Assembly (NCBI RefSeq): GCF_001625445.1
Contig: NZ_LWHG01000028.1
Location: 186,001 to 250,000 of the forward strand
DNA: 64,000 bases
Reading direction: 5' to 3'
From: Haladaptatus sp. R4
GTDB lineage: Archaea; Halobacteriota; Halobacteria; Halobacteriales; Haladaptataceae
The notes under the pieces were generated by a model that was not told where the DNA came from, searched no databases, and worked only from the letters and a program-made list of their open reading frames with translations. Both the position numbers and the translations under genes were made by a program. This document shows, in pieces, positions 45,769 through 54,899 of this stretch. Numbering within the stretch: position 1 is the first letter of the stretch; every line of letters begins with the position of its first letter.

Positions 45769-47629
45769 CAGATGGGTTTTAGGGTGTCCTCGCCGGATTC
45801 GTAACACCGTCCGGCCATCAGCGCGTCCTGCAGTGCGTCCTCCACCTCGGCGGGCGTCGTGTCGTAGGAGTTCACGATGTTCGCCATGAGGCGCTCGCTC
45901 TCGACGCCGTCGCCGTCGTTCATGTCACGCATGACCTCCATCACGGTGTTTTCGAGGTTCTCGGGCGCGGATTTCTCGCCATCCTCGTCCGCCGCTTCGG
46001 ACTCGGATTCGGATTCCGCCGATTCGGATTCTGATTCCGCTCCTTCGGTCGGTGTCGGTTCCGGTTCGGTCGCTTCAGTCTGTTCGGGCTGTGCCGTCCC
46101 GGCCTCCGGCCCGGCCGCTTCCGCCGGTTCGGCGGCGGTGTCGGTATCCGGTTCGGATTCCGATTCCGTCGCCATCTCCTGGGCTGGTTCCGGCGTTTCG
46201 ATGTCGGCCTCACCGGCCGCGTCGACTTCCGCACCGCTGGTGAACTCCGTGCCGAACTCCTCCTCGATCTGTTCGCGTTCACCCTCGTCAACTCGTACAT
46301 CTCGCCGCTCACGTCCTCGCCCATCGGCTGGTCGTCGAAGTCGCCGAGGTCGTCCTCGTCGGACGTTCCCGAATCGAAATCGCCGAGTTCGTCGGTGGAG
46401 TCGTCCGCGGATTCGCTCCCCGTGTCGAACTCCTCGACACCGGTTTCACCGATCGGTTCTCCCTCTCCCGGTTCCGAATCGGCCAATTCGGCGTCCGTCG
46501 GTTCCGGTTCGGCCGGTTCCTCGAACTCATCCGGTTCGCGGGCTTGCGCCGGCGGCGTTTCGGGTTCCGGATCGACGTCCGGAGCCGTGGTTTCCGTCGC
46601 CGATTCGGGTTCGGTTGCCGATTCGCGTTCGGTCGCGGTTTCGGATTCGGACACCGTTCCAGCGTCGAACTCCGACTCGGCTTCCGTCGTCGATTCGCCC
46701 CCCGCTGCCGGTTCCGAACCCACCGCCGATTCGCTCTCTGCTGCCGGTTCCGACTCGAACGTCGATTCCGCTTCGGATTCGGATCCGGATTCGAACGTCG
46801 ATTCCGCTTCGGCGGATTCGGTCGTCTCCGAGTTCGACGGTTCGGCGTCGAACTCGGTCGCGGGTTCCGTTTCCGTCCCGGCTTCCGTCTCGACGTCGGG
46901 CGTTTCGAGCGACACGTCCACGTCGAGCGTCGCGTCGCCGGGTTCGTCCGGCGACGCATCGACCGTTCCGACCTCGTCCTGTTCGCCCGCGACGACGCGG
47001 GCCGCATCGAGCGCCACGTCCTGCAACTCGGCGAGGTACGGCGTCGACGTCCGATAGTGGTCGAGCGCCAGCGGGACACCGGCGGCGAGGCCGGTGTCCA
47101 CGTCGGCGGCTTCGAGCGCCTGGCGCAGGTCCTCCCCGCGCTGGCCGGAGTCGAGCGCACCGGCGAACGTGCGAACCCTGTCGAGGGTCTGTTGTGCCGT
47201 TTGGACCGTCCAGCGGTCGCGGGTTTCGGCGTCGACCGCGTTCATGCTCTCCGGTCGGATCGAGGTGTACACCAAGTCCGAGTCATCGGGCTGGAACGTC
47301 CGCGCCTTGCCCGTCACGGCGACGAACATCGGCGCTTCGGCGCGTTCGAGGAACGCGAGCGCGTCAGGCTGGTACTGGCCAGCGTAGACGACGAACCCGC
47401 CGGTCGGGTCCACGATTCGGGCGCGGAGCACCTCGTCGCCGACCTGCTCGATTTCGGTCAGCACCCCGACGACGAACAGACGGTTGATTCGTGCACCCGT
47501 CGGCGTGACGACGTAGTTCGGCGCGCGCTCCTCGTCGCTGTCGGAGTGTTCGAGCGATGACCCGTCGTACTCGGCGGCGAAGATTCGCCACGCGACTTCC
47601 CGGCGGCCGACGCCACCCTGCGAACTCAT
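45768..47629 (-). CDS. RPA-associated protein (frameshifted)
   Basis: The approximately 620-residue protein has an N-terminal OB-fold-bearing domain (about residues 1-190: R-I-F-A-A-E-Y, I-N-R-L-F-V-V-G-V-L-T-E-I, F-V-V-Y-A-G-Q-Y). A very long disordered acidic region follows (about 210-570), rich in Ser-Glu, Thr-Glu and Pro-Glu repeats. A missing base near 46282 breaks it; the other frame continues E-R-E-Q-I-E-E-E-F-G and ends in a short helical domain (E-V-M-R-D-M-N-D-G-D). COG3390-type proteins act with RPA on single-stranded DNA. Start overlaps the end of rpa by four bases (ATGA). Confidence 0.82.
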
Positions 47630-48897
47630 GCGTCCACCTCCGCGAGGAAGGCCTTCGCACGGTCGGCCGGGTTGTCGTCCGTCTCGGCGAACTCGGTCGC
47701 TTCGAGGTTCGCGCCGTAATCGTCCACCGAGAGGTTACCCCGGACGCGGTACTCGTGGCCGACGACCTCCTCGCGGATGCTGTCCGCGACGACTTCCTGA
47801 TCCATCGCGTCGCGGGCCTGCTGGCGGGCCTTCTCCAGACCGCCGCCGTACACTTCCGCGGTGAGGTCGGCGTCCAGAATCGCGGTGACGGTTCCCGTCC
47901 CGTCGTCCACGATGGCCTTCACGCGCAGGTCGTCCTCGCCGTCCACCTGTCCGTGGCTTCGGCACTGGCCCTTCTGCACCACACGTCCACACTCGGGACA
48001 ACGCTGAATGAGACCGGAGCCGTCACGAACGGCCACGATGTTGCCGAGGACTTCCACGTCGAACGCGCCGCCCGTCTCGACCGCTTCGCGGACGGACATG
48101 CGCGTCGCGCTGTCGTTTACGTCCACCTCGCGTTCGAGGGGTGAAACGGTCGTGAACTCCGAGAAGTTGATCGACGGCACGCCGCGGAACTCGCGCACGT
48201 AGACGTTGTCCACGCGAATCTCCGCGCCCTCCGTCACCTCGTCGCGCGCTTCCCAGTCGGTGAACGGGAGTCGCGCCGACTCGTCGGCGACGATACCGCT
48301 CTTGATCTCGGTGTCGCCGTCGCGTCCGTCGATGACTTTGCTCTCGGCTTCGAGAACCGTCACCTCCAGCGCGACGCCGCGGTCGCCGGGTCGGACCTCG
48401 GCCAACGTCGCGTCGCCGCCCACTTTGTAGGATACGTCGAGTTCGGTGTTCTCGCGCGCGATGTTGGTGCTATCCCCGAGGTTGAGTTCGGGGTTGCCCT
48501 CCCACTCTCGCACGCCCGCGTTGCCCGCGGTGATGACCTCGCCCGGACTGAGGCTGAAGTCGTTCCACGCCGTGTAGGAGATTTTTCCGGTTTCGTCGGC
48601 CAGTTCCCCCTCGAAAATCGTCTGCTCGTTGCCCTGATAGCGAATCGAGCGCTGGCCGACGGTGAGCACCTTCGCGGTGATCGTGACGTTGCCCATGTCG
48701 GTCGTCACGTCGTCGATGTCGGCCGTGGAGGGCGAGGAACTGCTCGAACTGCCGTCGCCGTACTTTCGTCGAAGGCTCTGTTTGGCTTCGTCTACCGGCA
48801 CACTGTACTCGATGAGGTTCTGCAGGTCTGCTTTGACCTCCTCTTTGTCTACGCCGAGGTCGGAGGCGAGCGCCTCGGCATGGTCGTCAACGTTCAT
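47626..48897 (-). CDS. rpa1: Replication protein A (ssDNA-binding, three OB folds, zinc finger)
   Basis: The 423-residue protein coats single-stranded DNA in replication and repair. A short helical lead (about residues 1-50) and Ser linker precede OB folds at about 62-160 (T-I-T-A-K-V-L-T-V-G-Q-R), 165-260 (V-A-L-E-V-T-V-L-E-A-E) and 275-390. The third holds a zinc finger, C-P-E-C-G...G-Q-C-R-S-H-G (C, C, C, H). The ATG at 48897 is preferred over the GTG one codon earlier. It leads the operon rpa, RPA-associated protein, phosphoesterase. Three OB folds plus zinc finger fit the Haloferax Rpa1 type. Confidence 0.88.
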   Translation of the reverse strand: MNVDDHAEALASDLGVDKEEVKADLQNLIEYSVPVDEAKQSLRRKYGDGSSSSSSPSTADIDDVTTDMGNVTITAKVLTVGQRSIRYQGNEQTIFEGELADETGKISYTAWNDFSLSPGEVITAGNAGVREWEGNPELNLGDSTNIARENTELDVSYKVGGDATLAEVRPGDRGVALEVTVLEAESKVIDGRDGDTEIKSGIVADESARLPFTDWEARDEVTEGAEIRVDNVYVREFRGVPSINFSEFTTVSPLEREVDVNDSATRMSVREAVETGGAFDVEVLGNIVAVRDGSGLIQRCPECGRVVQKGQCRSHGQVDGEDDLRVKAIVDDGTGTVTAILDADLTAEVYGGGLEKARQQARDAMDQEVVADSIREEVVGHEYRVRGNLSVDDYGANLEATEFAETDDNPADRAKAFLAEVDA

Positions 48898-49135
48898 CAC
48901 CCGAAGTTGGGACGGGATGGATTAAAAGTGTTCGTCGTCGCTAGAAGTGTGAGCGGGAATGGAGGTGGAATCGAAATCGACCGAAATCCGCTATCGCCCG
49001 GCAAATCCCCACGCGAAGACCAACCCGATCAGCATGACCGGATTCTCACCAAGACCGAACTCATTCCGACAAAGCGACCGTTCTTCCTTCCGAGACACCG
49101 AAAACGGTTTTCTCCCGTGAGCCGTACTCCGGAGC

Positions 49136-49768
49136 ATGCACGTGGTCGTCAACGCCGCGATGAGCGCCGACGGAAAGCTCTCCTCCCGCCAGCGCGAGCA
49201 GGTCGCCATCAGCGGCGCGAACGACTTCGACCGGGTAGACGACCTTCGGGTGGAAAGCGACGCCATCGTCGTCGGCGTCGGAACCGTCCTCGCGGACGAC
49301 CCCTCCCTGACCGCCGACGATGGAGCAAACCCGACACGCATCATCGCGGATTCGCGGGCGCGAACCCCGCTCGACGCGCAGGTGTTGGACGACCGGGCGG
49401 ATACCCTCATTTTCGTCGCCGAAAGCGCGCCGACCCGGAACGTCCGAGCGCTGCGCGGGGCCGGTGCGGACGTCGTCGTCGCCGGAAACGGTCGCGTCTC
49501 GCTCCACCGGGCGTTTTCGGAACTCGAATCGCGCGGCACCGAACAGGTCATGGTCGAGGGCGGCGGCGAACTCATCTTCTCGATGTTCGACTGTGGGTTG
49601 GTGAACGAACTCCGCCTCTACGTCGGGTCGCTGGTCATCGGCGGCCGGGACGCGCCGACGCTCGCGGACGGCGAGGGCTTCGTGGAGAGAAACTCGTTTC
49701 CGGACCTCGAACTCGATTCGGTCGATACGATGGACGACGGCGTTCTGCTTCGCTATCTCGTCTCCTGA
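49136..49768 (+). CDS. arfC: 2,5-diamino-6-ribosylamino-pyrimidinone 5'-phosphate reductase
   Basis: The 210-residue protein is a stand-alone RibD C-terminal-type reductase: N-A-A-M-S-A-D-G-K-L at about 6, V-G-V-G-T-V-L-A-D-D-P-S-L-T at about 47 and V-M-V-E-G-G-G-E-L-I at about 138. In archaea the enzyme reduces the ribosyl side chain with NADPH early in riboflavin (and F420) synthesis, before deamination. Length is normal. It has no partner from the pathway beside it, and is convergent with asd. Confidence 0.87.
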   Translation: MHVVVNAAMSADGKLSSRQREQVAISGANDFDRVDDLRVESDAIVVGVGTVLADDPSLTADDGANPTRIIADSRARTPLDAQVLDDRADTLIFVAESAPTRNVRALRGAGADVVVAGNGRVSLHRAFSELESRGTEQVMVEGGGELIFSMFDCGLVNELRLYVGSLVIGGRDAPTLADGEGFVERNSFPDLELDSVDTMDDGVLLRYLVS

Positions 49769-49778
49769 CTGGTTCGTC

Positions 49779-50813
49779 TCAGATCCAGCCTTCCTGCGCG
49801 AGCAGTTCGCCGTTCAGCACGCTCGCACCGGCGGCGCCGCGAATCGTGTTGTGGGCGAGGCAGTTGTACTGAATCCCCGTCGAAGTCTCCTGTACGTCAC
49901 CGACCGCAATCTGCATGCCGCCGCCGAGGGTGCGGTCGAGGCGGGGTTGCGGGCGGTCGGGGGCCTCGAACACTTTGATGAGCGGGTCCGGCGCGCTCGG
50001 GAGGTCGAGCGTGGTGGCGTTTTCGAGGGCTTCCTCGGCGCTCGCCTTCGTTATCTCCTCGGCCGTCTCCGCCCACACGTTTTCGAGGTGGCCGTCCAGC
50101 GTCGGGACGCGATTACACGAGGCCGCCACGTCCACGTCGTGAAGCGAGATTTCGCTGCCGTCGAAGGTGCCGAGCAGTTTTCGTGGCTCGTCCACCATCT
50201 TCTCCTCCTCGCCGCCGATGTGCGGGATGACGTTGTCGATAATCTCCATCGACGTGACGCCGTCGTAGCCCGCGCCGGAGACGGCTTGCAGGGTGGAGAC
50301 GTGCACGCGCTCCAAGCCGAACGAATCGAGCGCGGCGAGCGTCGGCACCATCGTGATGGTCGAGCAGTTCGGGTTCTTGACGAGCGCGCCGTCCCAGCCC
50401 CGTTCGTCGCGCTGGACTTCGATGAGGTCCAGATGCTCCGCGTTGACTTCCGGGATGACGAGCGGAACGTCCTCGGCCATTCGGTCGTTCGAGGAGTTCG
50501 AGGAGACGACGTACCCCGCCTCGGTGAACTTCGGTTCCACTTCGGCCGCGACGCCGGACGGAAGCGACGAAAAGAGGAGGTCCACGTCGTCCGGGACGTC
50601 GCTCGGGTCGGTCGCGCGTACTTCGATGTCGCCAACGTACTCCGGGATGGGCGAATCGATCCGCCACTTCGCCGCTTCGCGGTAGAGTTTCCCCGCGCTG
50701 TTCTCGCTCGCGGTTATCGTCGTCAGTTCGAAGTCCGGATGACCGTCGAGGAGTTGAATGAATCGCTGTCCGACCGCTCCGGTTCCGCCGAGAATTCCGA
50801 CGTTAACACTCAT
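49779..50813 (-). CDS. asd: Aspartate-semialdehyde dehydrogenase
   Basis: This 344-residue protein reduces aspartyl phosphate to the semialdehyde for lysine, threonine and methionine. It starts M-S-V-N-V-G-I-L-G-G-T-G-A-V-G-Q-R at 50813 with the NADP loop. The nucleophile Cys lies in L-V-K-N-P-N-C-S-T-I at about 148. S-G-A-G-Y-D-G-V and H-N-T-I-R-G-A-A-G near the end are also conserved. The upstream frame extension to 50840 is rejected because the Rossmann strand starts directly at 50813. rps17e lies on the same strand further upstream, as in other haloarchaea, with a zinc-ribbon gene between them on the other strand. Confidence 0.93.
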   Translation of the reverse strand: MSVNVGILGGTGAVGQRFIQLLDGHPDFELTTITASENSAGKLYREAAKWRIDSPIPEYVGDIEVRATDPSDVPDDVDLLFSSLPSGVAAEVEPKFTEAGYVVSSNSSNDRMAEDVPLVIPEVNAEHLDLIEVQRDERGWDGALVKNPNCSTITMVPTLAALDSFGLERVHVSTLQAVSGAGYDGVTSMEIIDNVIPHIGGEEEKMVDEPRKLLGTFDGSEISLHDVDVAASCNRVPTLDGHLENVWAETAEEITKASAEEALENATTLDLPSAPDPLIKVFEAPDRPQPRLDRTLGGGMQIAVGDVQETSTGIQYNCLAHNTIRGAAGASVLNGELLAQEGWI

Positions 50814-50961
50814 GTGAAACTCGATAGCAGGAGTGTGCAAGTAGCTTTCGACGGTGTCGGTGTTTGCCGTGAGGCCGATAGCCGTCCGTCGATTCTCGCG
50901 GCGATACGTGTCCCATGTCTGAACACTATGCTAATATATCGGTTGAAGCCTCTGGGAGAGC

Positions 50962-51123
50962 ATGGAGAGGGATGTTGTCACATGTCAGGGGTGCGGCCGT
51001 GCATACTCGGCCCGCGTTCGAGACGACGGCACGTACGTCCTCCCGACGGACACGGGTACGTGTGAGCGATGTGGAAGCGTCGAGTTCGATAGAGTCTCCA
51101 AGGAGATAGTCGAAAACGATTGA
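50962..51123 (+). CDS. 53-residue zinc-ribbon protein
   Basis: A short frame from the ATG at 50962 codes for M-E-R-D-V-V-T-C-Q-G-C-G-R-A-Y, followed after 23 residues by T-C-E-R-C-G. Two C-x2-C knuckles make a typical zinc ribbon, and the tail is acidic. Codon use is haloarchaeal. Tiny zinc-ribbon proteins of this kind are common in haloarchaea, and most have no known role. It is convergent with rps17e and lies upstream of asd on the other strand. Confidence 0.65.
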   Translation: MERDVVTCQGCGRAYSARVRDDGTYVLPTDTGTCERCGSVEFDRVSKEIVEND

Positions 51124-51172
51124 ACCGCTCGGCTCCGCAGAATCGATGAACAGTGCGACAGCACTGAGAAAA

Positions 51173-51349
51173 TTACTCTTTCTTGCGCGTGACGTAGCCG
51201 GCGATGCGGTTGCGGACGCCCTTCGAGCCGATGTTGGTCAGCTTTTCGACGCTGTCCTTGTTCTGGTTGAAGTCCTTCGTGAATGCGGTCGGATATCGCT
51301 CCAACAGGATGTTCCCTGTCTTCTTGACGTAGTCGGGTTTGATTGCCAT
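51173..51349 (-). CDS. rps17e: 30S ribosomal protein S17e
   Basis: The 58-residue basic protein reads M-A-I-K-P-D-Y-V-K-K-T-G-N-I-L-L, then T-K-D-F-N-Q-N-K and I-A-G-Y-V-T-R-K-K-E. It is the archaeal/eukaryal S17e of the small ribosomal subunit, full length. The next gene upstream on the same strand is acylphosphatase; asd lies downstream. Confidence 0.95.
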   Translation of the reverse strand: MAIKPDYVKKTGNILLERYPTAFTKDFNQNKDSVEKLTNIGSKGVRNRIAGYVTRKKE

Positions 51350-51426
51350 ACCGAACTCTTTCCGATAGCGGGCCTTAAAAGCATTCGTTCGCGTCGGCCG
51401 CGACGAAGCTATCGGCGACCCCGGAA

Positions 51427-51705
51427 CTATCGTCTGACTCGAAACCCGTCTTCCCCGTTCGGGTCGTCGTACTCGACGTCCACGTCGTCAACGTCCGCGG
51501 CCGGACTCCCCGTGTGACACCACTCGACCATCTCCTCGACCGTGGATTCGGGGCCCTCGAAGACGGCTTCGACGCGCCCGTCGGAGAGGTTCTGCACCCA
51601 GCCGTCGATTCCCTTCGATTCCGCCGTGTCCCGGGTGTTCGCCCGATAGAAGACGCCCTGTACCTTGCCGGAGACGAAGACGTGTGCGCGAGTACGATCC
51701 GTCAT
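51427..51705 (-). CDS. acyP: Acylphosphatase
   Basis: The 92-residue protein from M-T-D-R-T-R-A-H-V-F at 51705 has the two catalytic signatures: G-K-V-Q-G-V-F-Y-R with the phosphate-binding Arg, and G-W-V-Q-N-L-S-D-G-R-V with the water-activating Asn. It hydrolyses acyl phosphates. Length equals the family norm. The upstream in-frame ATG at 51732 would add nine residues outside the fold. Confidence 0.93.
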   Translation of the reverse strand: MTDRTRAHVFVSGKVQGVFYRANTRDTAESKGIDGWVQNLSDGRVEAVFEGPESTVEEMVEWCHTGSPAADVDDVDVEYDDPNGEDGFRVRR

Positions 51706-51747
51706 ATGCGAAAATTCGAAGTCGAACCACAAAATCCTCGGGGCCGT

Positions 51748-51936
51748 TCACCCTTCGGTTCCCTCCTCCGGTGGCATCCGTTCGTACGAGAGGTGTTTCA
51801 CCGCCGTTCGGATTTCCTCCTTCGTGAGGTCCAGTTCGTTGTACACGAACGACCTGAGCGCGAGGTACGCGCCGATACCGGAGACGGCGACGCCGATGAC
51901 GAAGCCGAACAGGAGGGCGGGGAGTCCAGTAACCAT
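51748..51936 (-). CDS. Small single-span membrane protein
   Basis: The 62-residue protein has one N-terminal helix (about residues 4-26, G-L-P-A-L-L-F-G-F-V-I-G-V-A-V) and an acidic amphipathic cytoplasmic tail. It lies 42 bases upstream of acylphosphatase on the same strand. No family function is known to me. Confidence 0.6.
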   Translation of the reverse strand: MVTGLPALLFGFVIGVAVSGIGAYLALRSFVYNELDLTKEEIRTAVKHLSYERMPPEEGTEG

Positions 51937-52002
51937 ATCTTCACTTTCGATAGCCCCACGAAATAACCATCGAATGAACTGTTTCGAATTCCGAACGATC
52001 TC

Positions 52003-52881
52003 TCAGCTTCGAAGATAGTGGAACACGTACGTCTGTGCGTACCCGGCGTACTCGCCGAACTGTTCCCGAATCGCGCGTGACGTGGCCTCGTACGATCCCT
52101 GTTCGCAGTGCGGGTAGTGGTCCTCGATGGCGCTCTGAATCCACGTATCGAGCGGAACTGCCTCCAGGTAGTCGAGCGCGAACAGGAGCACGCAGTCGGC
52201 GACCTTGTCGCCGACGCCGACGAAGGCCTGCATGGCGTCGCGGGCGTCCTCGTAGGATTTCCCGCGAACGTCGTCCGGTGAGGCCTCGCCGGACGCCAAC
52301 AACTCGGCGGACTTCTTGACGTACGGGGCACGGTAGCCCAGGTTCAGGTCCCGTAGCGCCCCTTCCGACGCTTCGGCCAAGGCTTCCGGCGTCGGGAACT
52401 CGTAGTACGTCTTTCCGTCGAACTCGATGGGGGTTCCGAACTCGCGGGCCAGCGCGGTCTGCATGCCGTAGATTCGGCTCACGCGCATCTGTGCCGAGCA
52501 GATGAAGGAGACGAGACACGGGAAAAAGGGATCGCGGACGATTCGCATGCCGCGATATTCGTCGTAGGCCGACTCGACCAGCGAATCCGCGGGCGTGGCG
52601 TCGATTATCGCGTCCAAGTCGTCGTCGAGGCGCAAAAGCGAGAACAGGTGAGGTTCGGCGTCGGTCGTCGCCTCCCACTCCAGCAGTCCGTCCCGTTGCC
52701 GGGCGCGGACGACGTTCCCGTCGAGGACAGTGTAGTACCACGCCGACCCGCCGTAGGCGTGGGTCGTCTCGTACATCCGTCCGTCCTCGCGCCGCCAGAG
52801 GTAACTCTGGCCGCTCTCGACGGTCGATTGGAGATCGAACCCACCCGGTAACTCTTCGACGGGTATCGAACCGGTTTCCAT
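52003..52881 (-). CDS. OGG1-like DNA glycosylase/AP lyase
   Basis: The 292-residue protein from M-E-T-G-S-I-P-V at 52881 has the OGG N-terminal domain (L-Q-S-T-V-E-S-G-Q-S-Y-L-W-R) and the HhH-GPD core. F-I-C-S-A-Q-M-R-V-S-R-I precedes L-G-Y-R-A-P-Y-V. The catalytic hairpin V-G-V-G-D-K-V-A-D-C-V-L-L-F-A-L-D has the Schiff-base Lys, followed by A-V-P-L-D-T-W with the conserved Asp. It should remove 8-oxoguanine or similar lesions and nick the abasic site. Human OGG1 has the same arrangement. Confidence 0.87.
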   Translation of the reverse strand: METGSIPVEELPGGFDLQSTVESGQSYLWRREDGRMYETTHAYGGSAWYYTVLDGNVVRARQRDGLLEWEATTDAEPHLFSLLRLDDDLDAIIDATPADSLVESAYDEYRGMRIVRDPFFPCLVSFICSAQMRVSRIYGMQTALAREFGTPIEFDGKTYYEFPTPEALAEASEGALRDLNLGYRAPYVKKSAELLASGEASPDDVRGKSYEDARDAMQAFVGVGDKVADCVLLFALDYLEAVPLDTWIQSAIEDHYPHCEQGSYEATSRAIREQFGEYAGYAQTYVFHYLRS

Positions 52882-52921
52882 CGCCCGAGAATGGGTATCG
52901 GGGACAAGCAACTCTTTCGAT

Positions 52922-53959
52922 TCACCACGTCGCGGCCAGCACCCGCCGCCAGTTCCCGTGGGCGACCTTCGAAACTTCGTCCTCGCCGAACCCGCGCTCC
53001 CGAAGTTCCTCGAACACGGCGGGAAGACCGGTCACGTCGCCCACGTCGTCGGGTATCGGTGCGCCGTCGAAGTCGGATCCTAACACCACGTGGTCGATAC
53101 CTGCGCGGTCGGCGACGTATTCGATATGGTCCACGAGGTCGGACAGGGTCGCATCGGCGCCCGGGTCCGAGTCGTCGGCCAAAATCGGTTCGAGGAAGCC
53201 GATGCCGACGACGCCGTCGGCGTCGGCCACGGCGTCTATCTGCTCGTCCGTCAGGTTTCGGGAGTGCGGACAGAGGCTGTACGCACCGGTGTGCGAGGCG
53301 ACGAGCGGGGCGCCGCTCGTCTCGGCGACGTCCCAGAATCCCCGTTCGGTCAGGTGTGCACAGTCGACCACGATGCCACGCCGTTCGCACGCCCGGACGA
53401 GGTCTCGCCCCGCGTCGGTCAGTCCGTCGCCGGTATCCGGACTCCCGGGGTAGCGCGAGACGACGCCCTGCCCGAAGGCGTTCGGACGGCTCCATACCGG
53501 GCCGATGGAGCGCACGCCCGCGGCGTACAGGAAGTCGAGGTTGGCGAGGTCGGGAGCGACGCCAGCAGCGCCTTCGATGTGCGGGACCGCGCCGAGTTCA
53601 CTCGATTCGAGGCAGGCGTCGAAGTCGTCGAGCGAGTCCACGACGCGAAAGCCGTCGACGGTGGCGTCGAGCCTGTGGAGCAGTTCGAGGTATCGGTACG
53701 TCACGGACCGCGCGTCGGCGTGGTCGAGTTCCTCGGGGAGGGGGAACTCGTAGCCCTCGTCGGTCCGTCGAACCTCGTGTTCGTCGTCGCTCAGGACGAA
53801 GGTGGCGAAGAATCCGACGCCGAGTCCCGCCTCGCGGGCACGCGGGAGATCGATATGTGTGCTCCCGATTCCCTCCGCGAACGCCGATACGGGGTCGTCG
53901 GTCGAACCCAACCGGAGCAGCGTATCGTTGTGGCCGTCCACGACCGGCATGTGAGTCAT
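52922..53959 (-). CDS. M19 membrane dipeptidase (renal dipeptidase family)
   Basis: The 345-residue protein from M-T-H-M-P-V-V-D-G-H-N-D at 53959 has the zinc ligands of the M19 TIM barrel: D-G-H-N-D (H-x-D), Glu in P-H-I-E-G-A, His in V-A-S-H-T-G-A, then S-R-N-L-T-D-E-Q and G-S-D-F-D-G. It cleaves dipeptides, or in some relatives D-amino acid or acyl derivatives. No signal peptide is seen, so it is probably cytoplasmic. It lies 40 bases upstream of the glycosylase gene on the same strand. Confidence 0.9.
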   Translation of the reverse strand: MTHMPVVDGHNDTLLRLGSTDDPVSAFAEGIGSTHIDLPRAREAGLGVGFFATFVLSDDEHEVRRTDEGYEFPLPEELDHADARSVTYRYLELLHRLDATVDGFRVVDSLDDFDACLESSELGAVPHIEGAAGVAPDLANLDFLYAAGVRSIGPVWSRPNAFGQGVVSRYPGSPDTGDGLTDAGRDLVRACERRGIVVDCAHLTERGFWDVAETSGAPLVASHTGAYSLCPHSRNLTDEQIDAVADADGVVGIGFLEPILADDSDPGADATLSDLVDHIEYVADRAGIDHVVLGSDFDGAPIPDDVGDVTGLPAVFEELRERGFGEDEVSKVAHGNWRRVLAATW

Positions 53960-54064
53960 TGCTCGTGATGTGTTGGAAACGGACATAAGTGCTGTCGTGA
54001 CCTGTCACGATACCCCAAAAGGGCGAAAATTCATACTGCTGGCCCTGTAATTACCGTTGGGATT

Positions 54065-54526
54065 ATGAACTGTAGAGTTGTCGTCGAAGCCGCAATCCCG
54101 GTCTACGACGTGCAGACGCCGGACGAGGCGGTGCGAATCGCCATCTCAAAGACCGGCGAGATGCTCAATCCCGACCTAAACTACGTCGAAATAAACATGG
54201 GTTCGCGGACATCGCCATCCGGAGAGGAACTCCCGCCAGCGTTCATCGCCGCCGACGAGGCACTCGTCGCGCTGGAGTTGGAGATGACGGTGTTCAACGT
54301 CGAGCGAGAGGAACACGCATCGCGTATCGCCCGGAAGGAAATCGGCCAACGGTTGGAAAACATTCCGCTCACCGTCCTCGACGTCGAGGTCATCGAGGAC
54401 GAGGACAGCGATTCGGACGAGACGGACGAAACCGACGAAACCGACACCAGCGCCGACGATTCGGACGACGATGACGGAAGCGATACGGACGACGTGTTGC
54501 CCGAATTCGAGGATCTCATCGACTGA
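54065..54526 (+). CDS. DUF555 (UPF0212) protein
   Basis: The 153-residue protein has the DUF555 core: R-V-V-V-E-A-A-I-P-V-Y-D-V at the start, A-V-R-I-A-I-S-K-T-G-E-M-L-N-P, and D-L-N-Y-V-E-I-N-M-G. The C-terminal 40 residues are a run of Asp, Glu, Ser and Thr with no fold. The family is archaeal and uncharacterised. It is divergent from the M19 gene. Confidence 0.8.
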   Translation: MNCRVVVEAAIPVYDVQTPDEAVRIAISKTGEMLNPDLNYVEINMGSRTSPSGEELPPAFIAADEALVALELEMTVFNVEREEHASRIARKEIGQRLENIPLTVLDVEVIEDEDSDSDETDETDETDTSADDSDDDDGSDTDDVLPEFEDLID

Positions 54527-54689
54527 TCGGTCACCGGGAACGGCTTCATCGCGGCGGGCTTGCCGCAGTAGGAGTGAGTTGTAGGTCATTTTCATCGCTT
54601 CTCGCGCCGTGATACGGTCTTTCGTCTCAAACTGCCCTGCTTGGACGGCGGTCACAAACCCTAACCGGCGGGACGACCAACGGAGGGAT

Positions 54690-54899
54690 ATGACGAAGTA
54701 CACCACTGTTTCCATTCCGAAGGATCTAGCCGATCGCGTGGAGGAGACGATCGAGGGAACGAGCTTTTCGAACACGAGCGATCTCGTCCGGTTTCTGCTC
54801 CGGAGTATCGTCATTCAGCACCAACGGCAGGGAAAGCTCACGGAATCGGAGTTCAGCGAGATAACCGACCAACTGCGTGAGTTGGGGTATTTAGAGTAG
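54690..54899 (+). CDS. Ribbon-helix-helix protein (CopG/MetJ type)
   Basis: The 69-residue protein starts M-T-K-Y-T-T-V-S-I-P-K-D-L-A-D-R-V-E-E, the strand and first helix of a ribbon-helix-helix fold, and continues T-S-D-L-V-R-F-L-L-R-S-I. GGAGGG at 54682-54687 lies just ahead of the ATG at 54690. Such proteins bind DNA as dimers, as repressors or antitoxins. No toxin gene is adjacent. Its end overlaps the convergent gene at 54891 by nine bases. Confidence 0.8.
   Translation: MTKYTTVSIPKDLADRVEETIEGTSFSNTSDLVRFLLRSIVIQHQRQGKLTESEFSEITDQLRELGYLE

Noticed and set aside
46000-46900. Regular short repeats, considered as CRISPR or a satellite
   Set aside because: The units are six to twelve bases, imperfect, in frame and without spacers; they code for Ser/Thr/Pro-Glu repeats.
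45877-47487. 536-codon open frame on the plus strand
   Set aside because: It is the complement of the Ser/Glu-rich repeats of the RPA-associated gene; the product is Arg/Pro-rich without a fold, unlike acidic haloarchaeal proteins.
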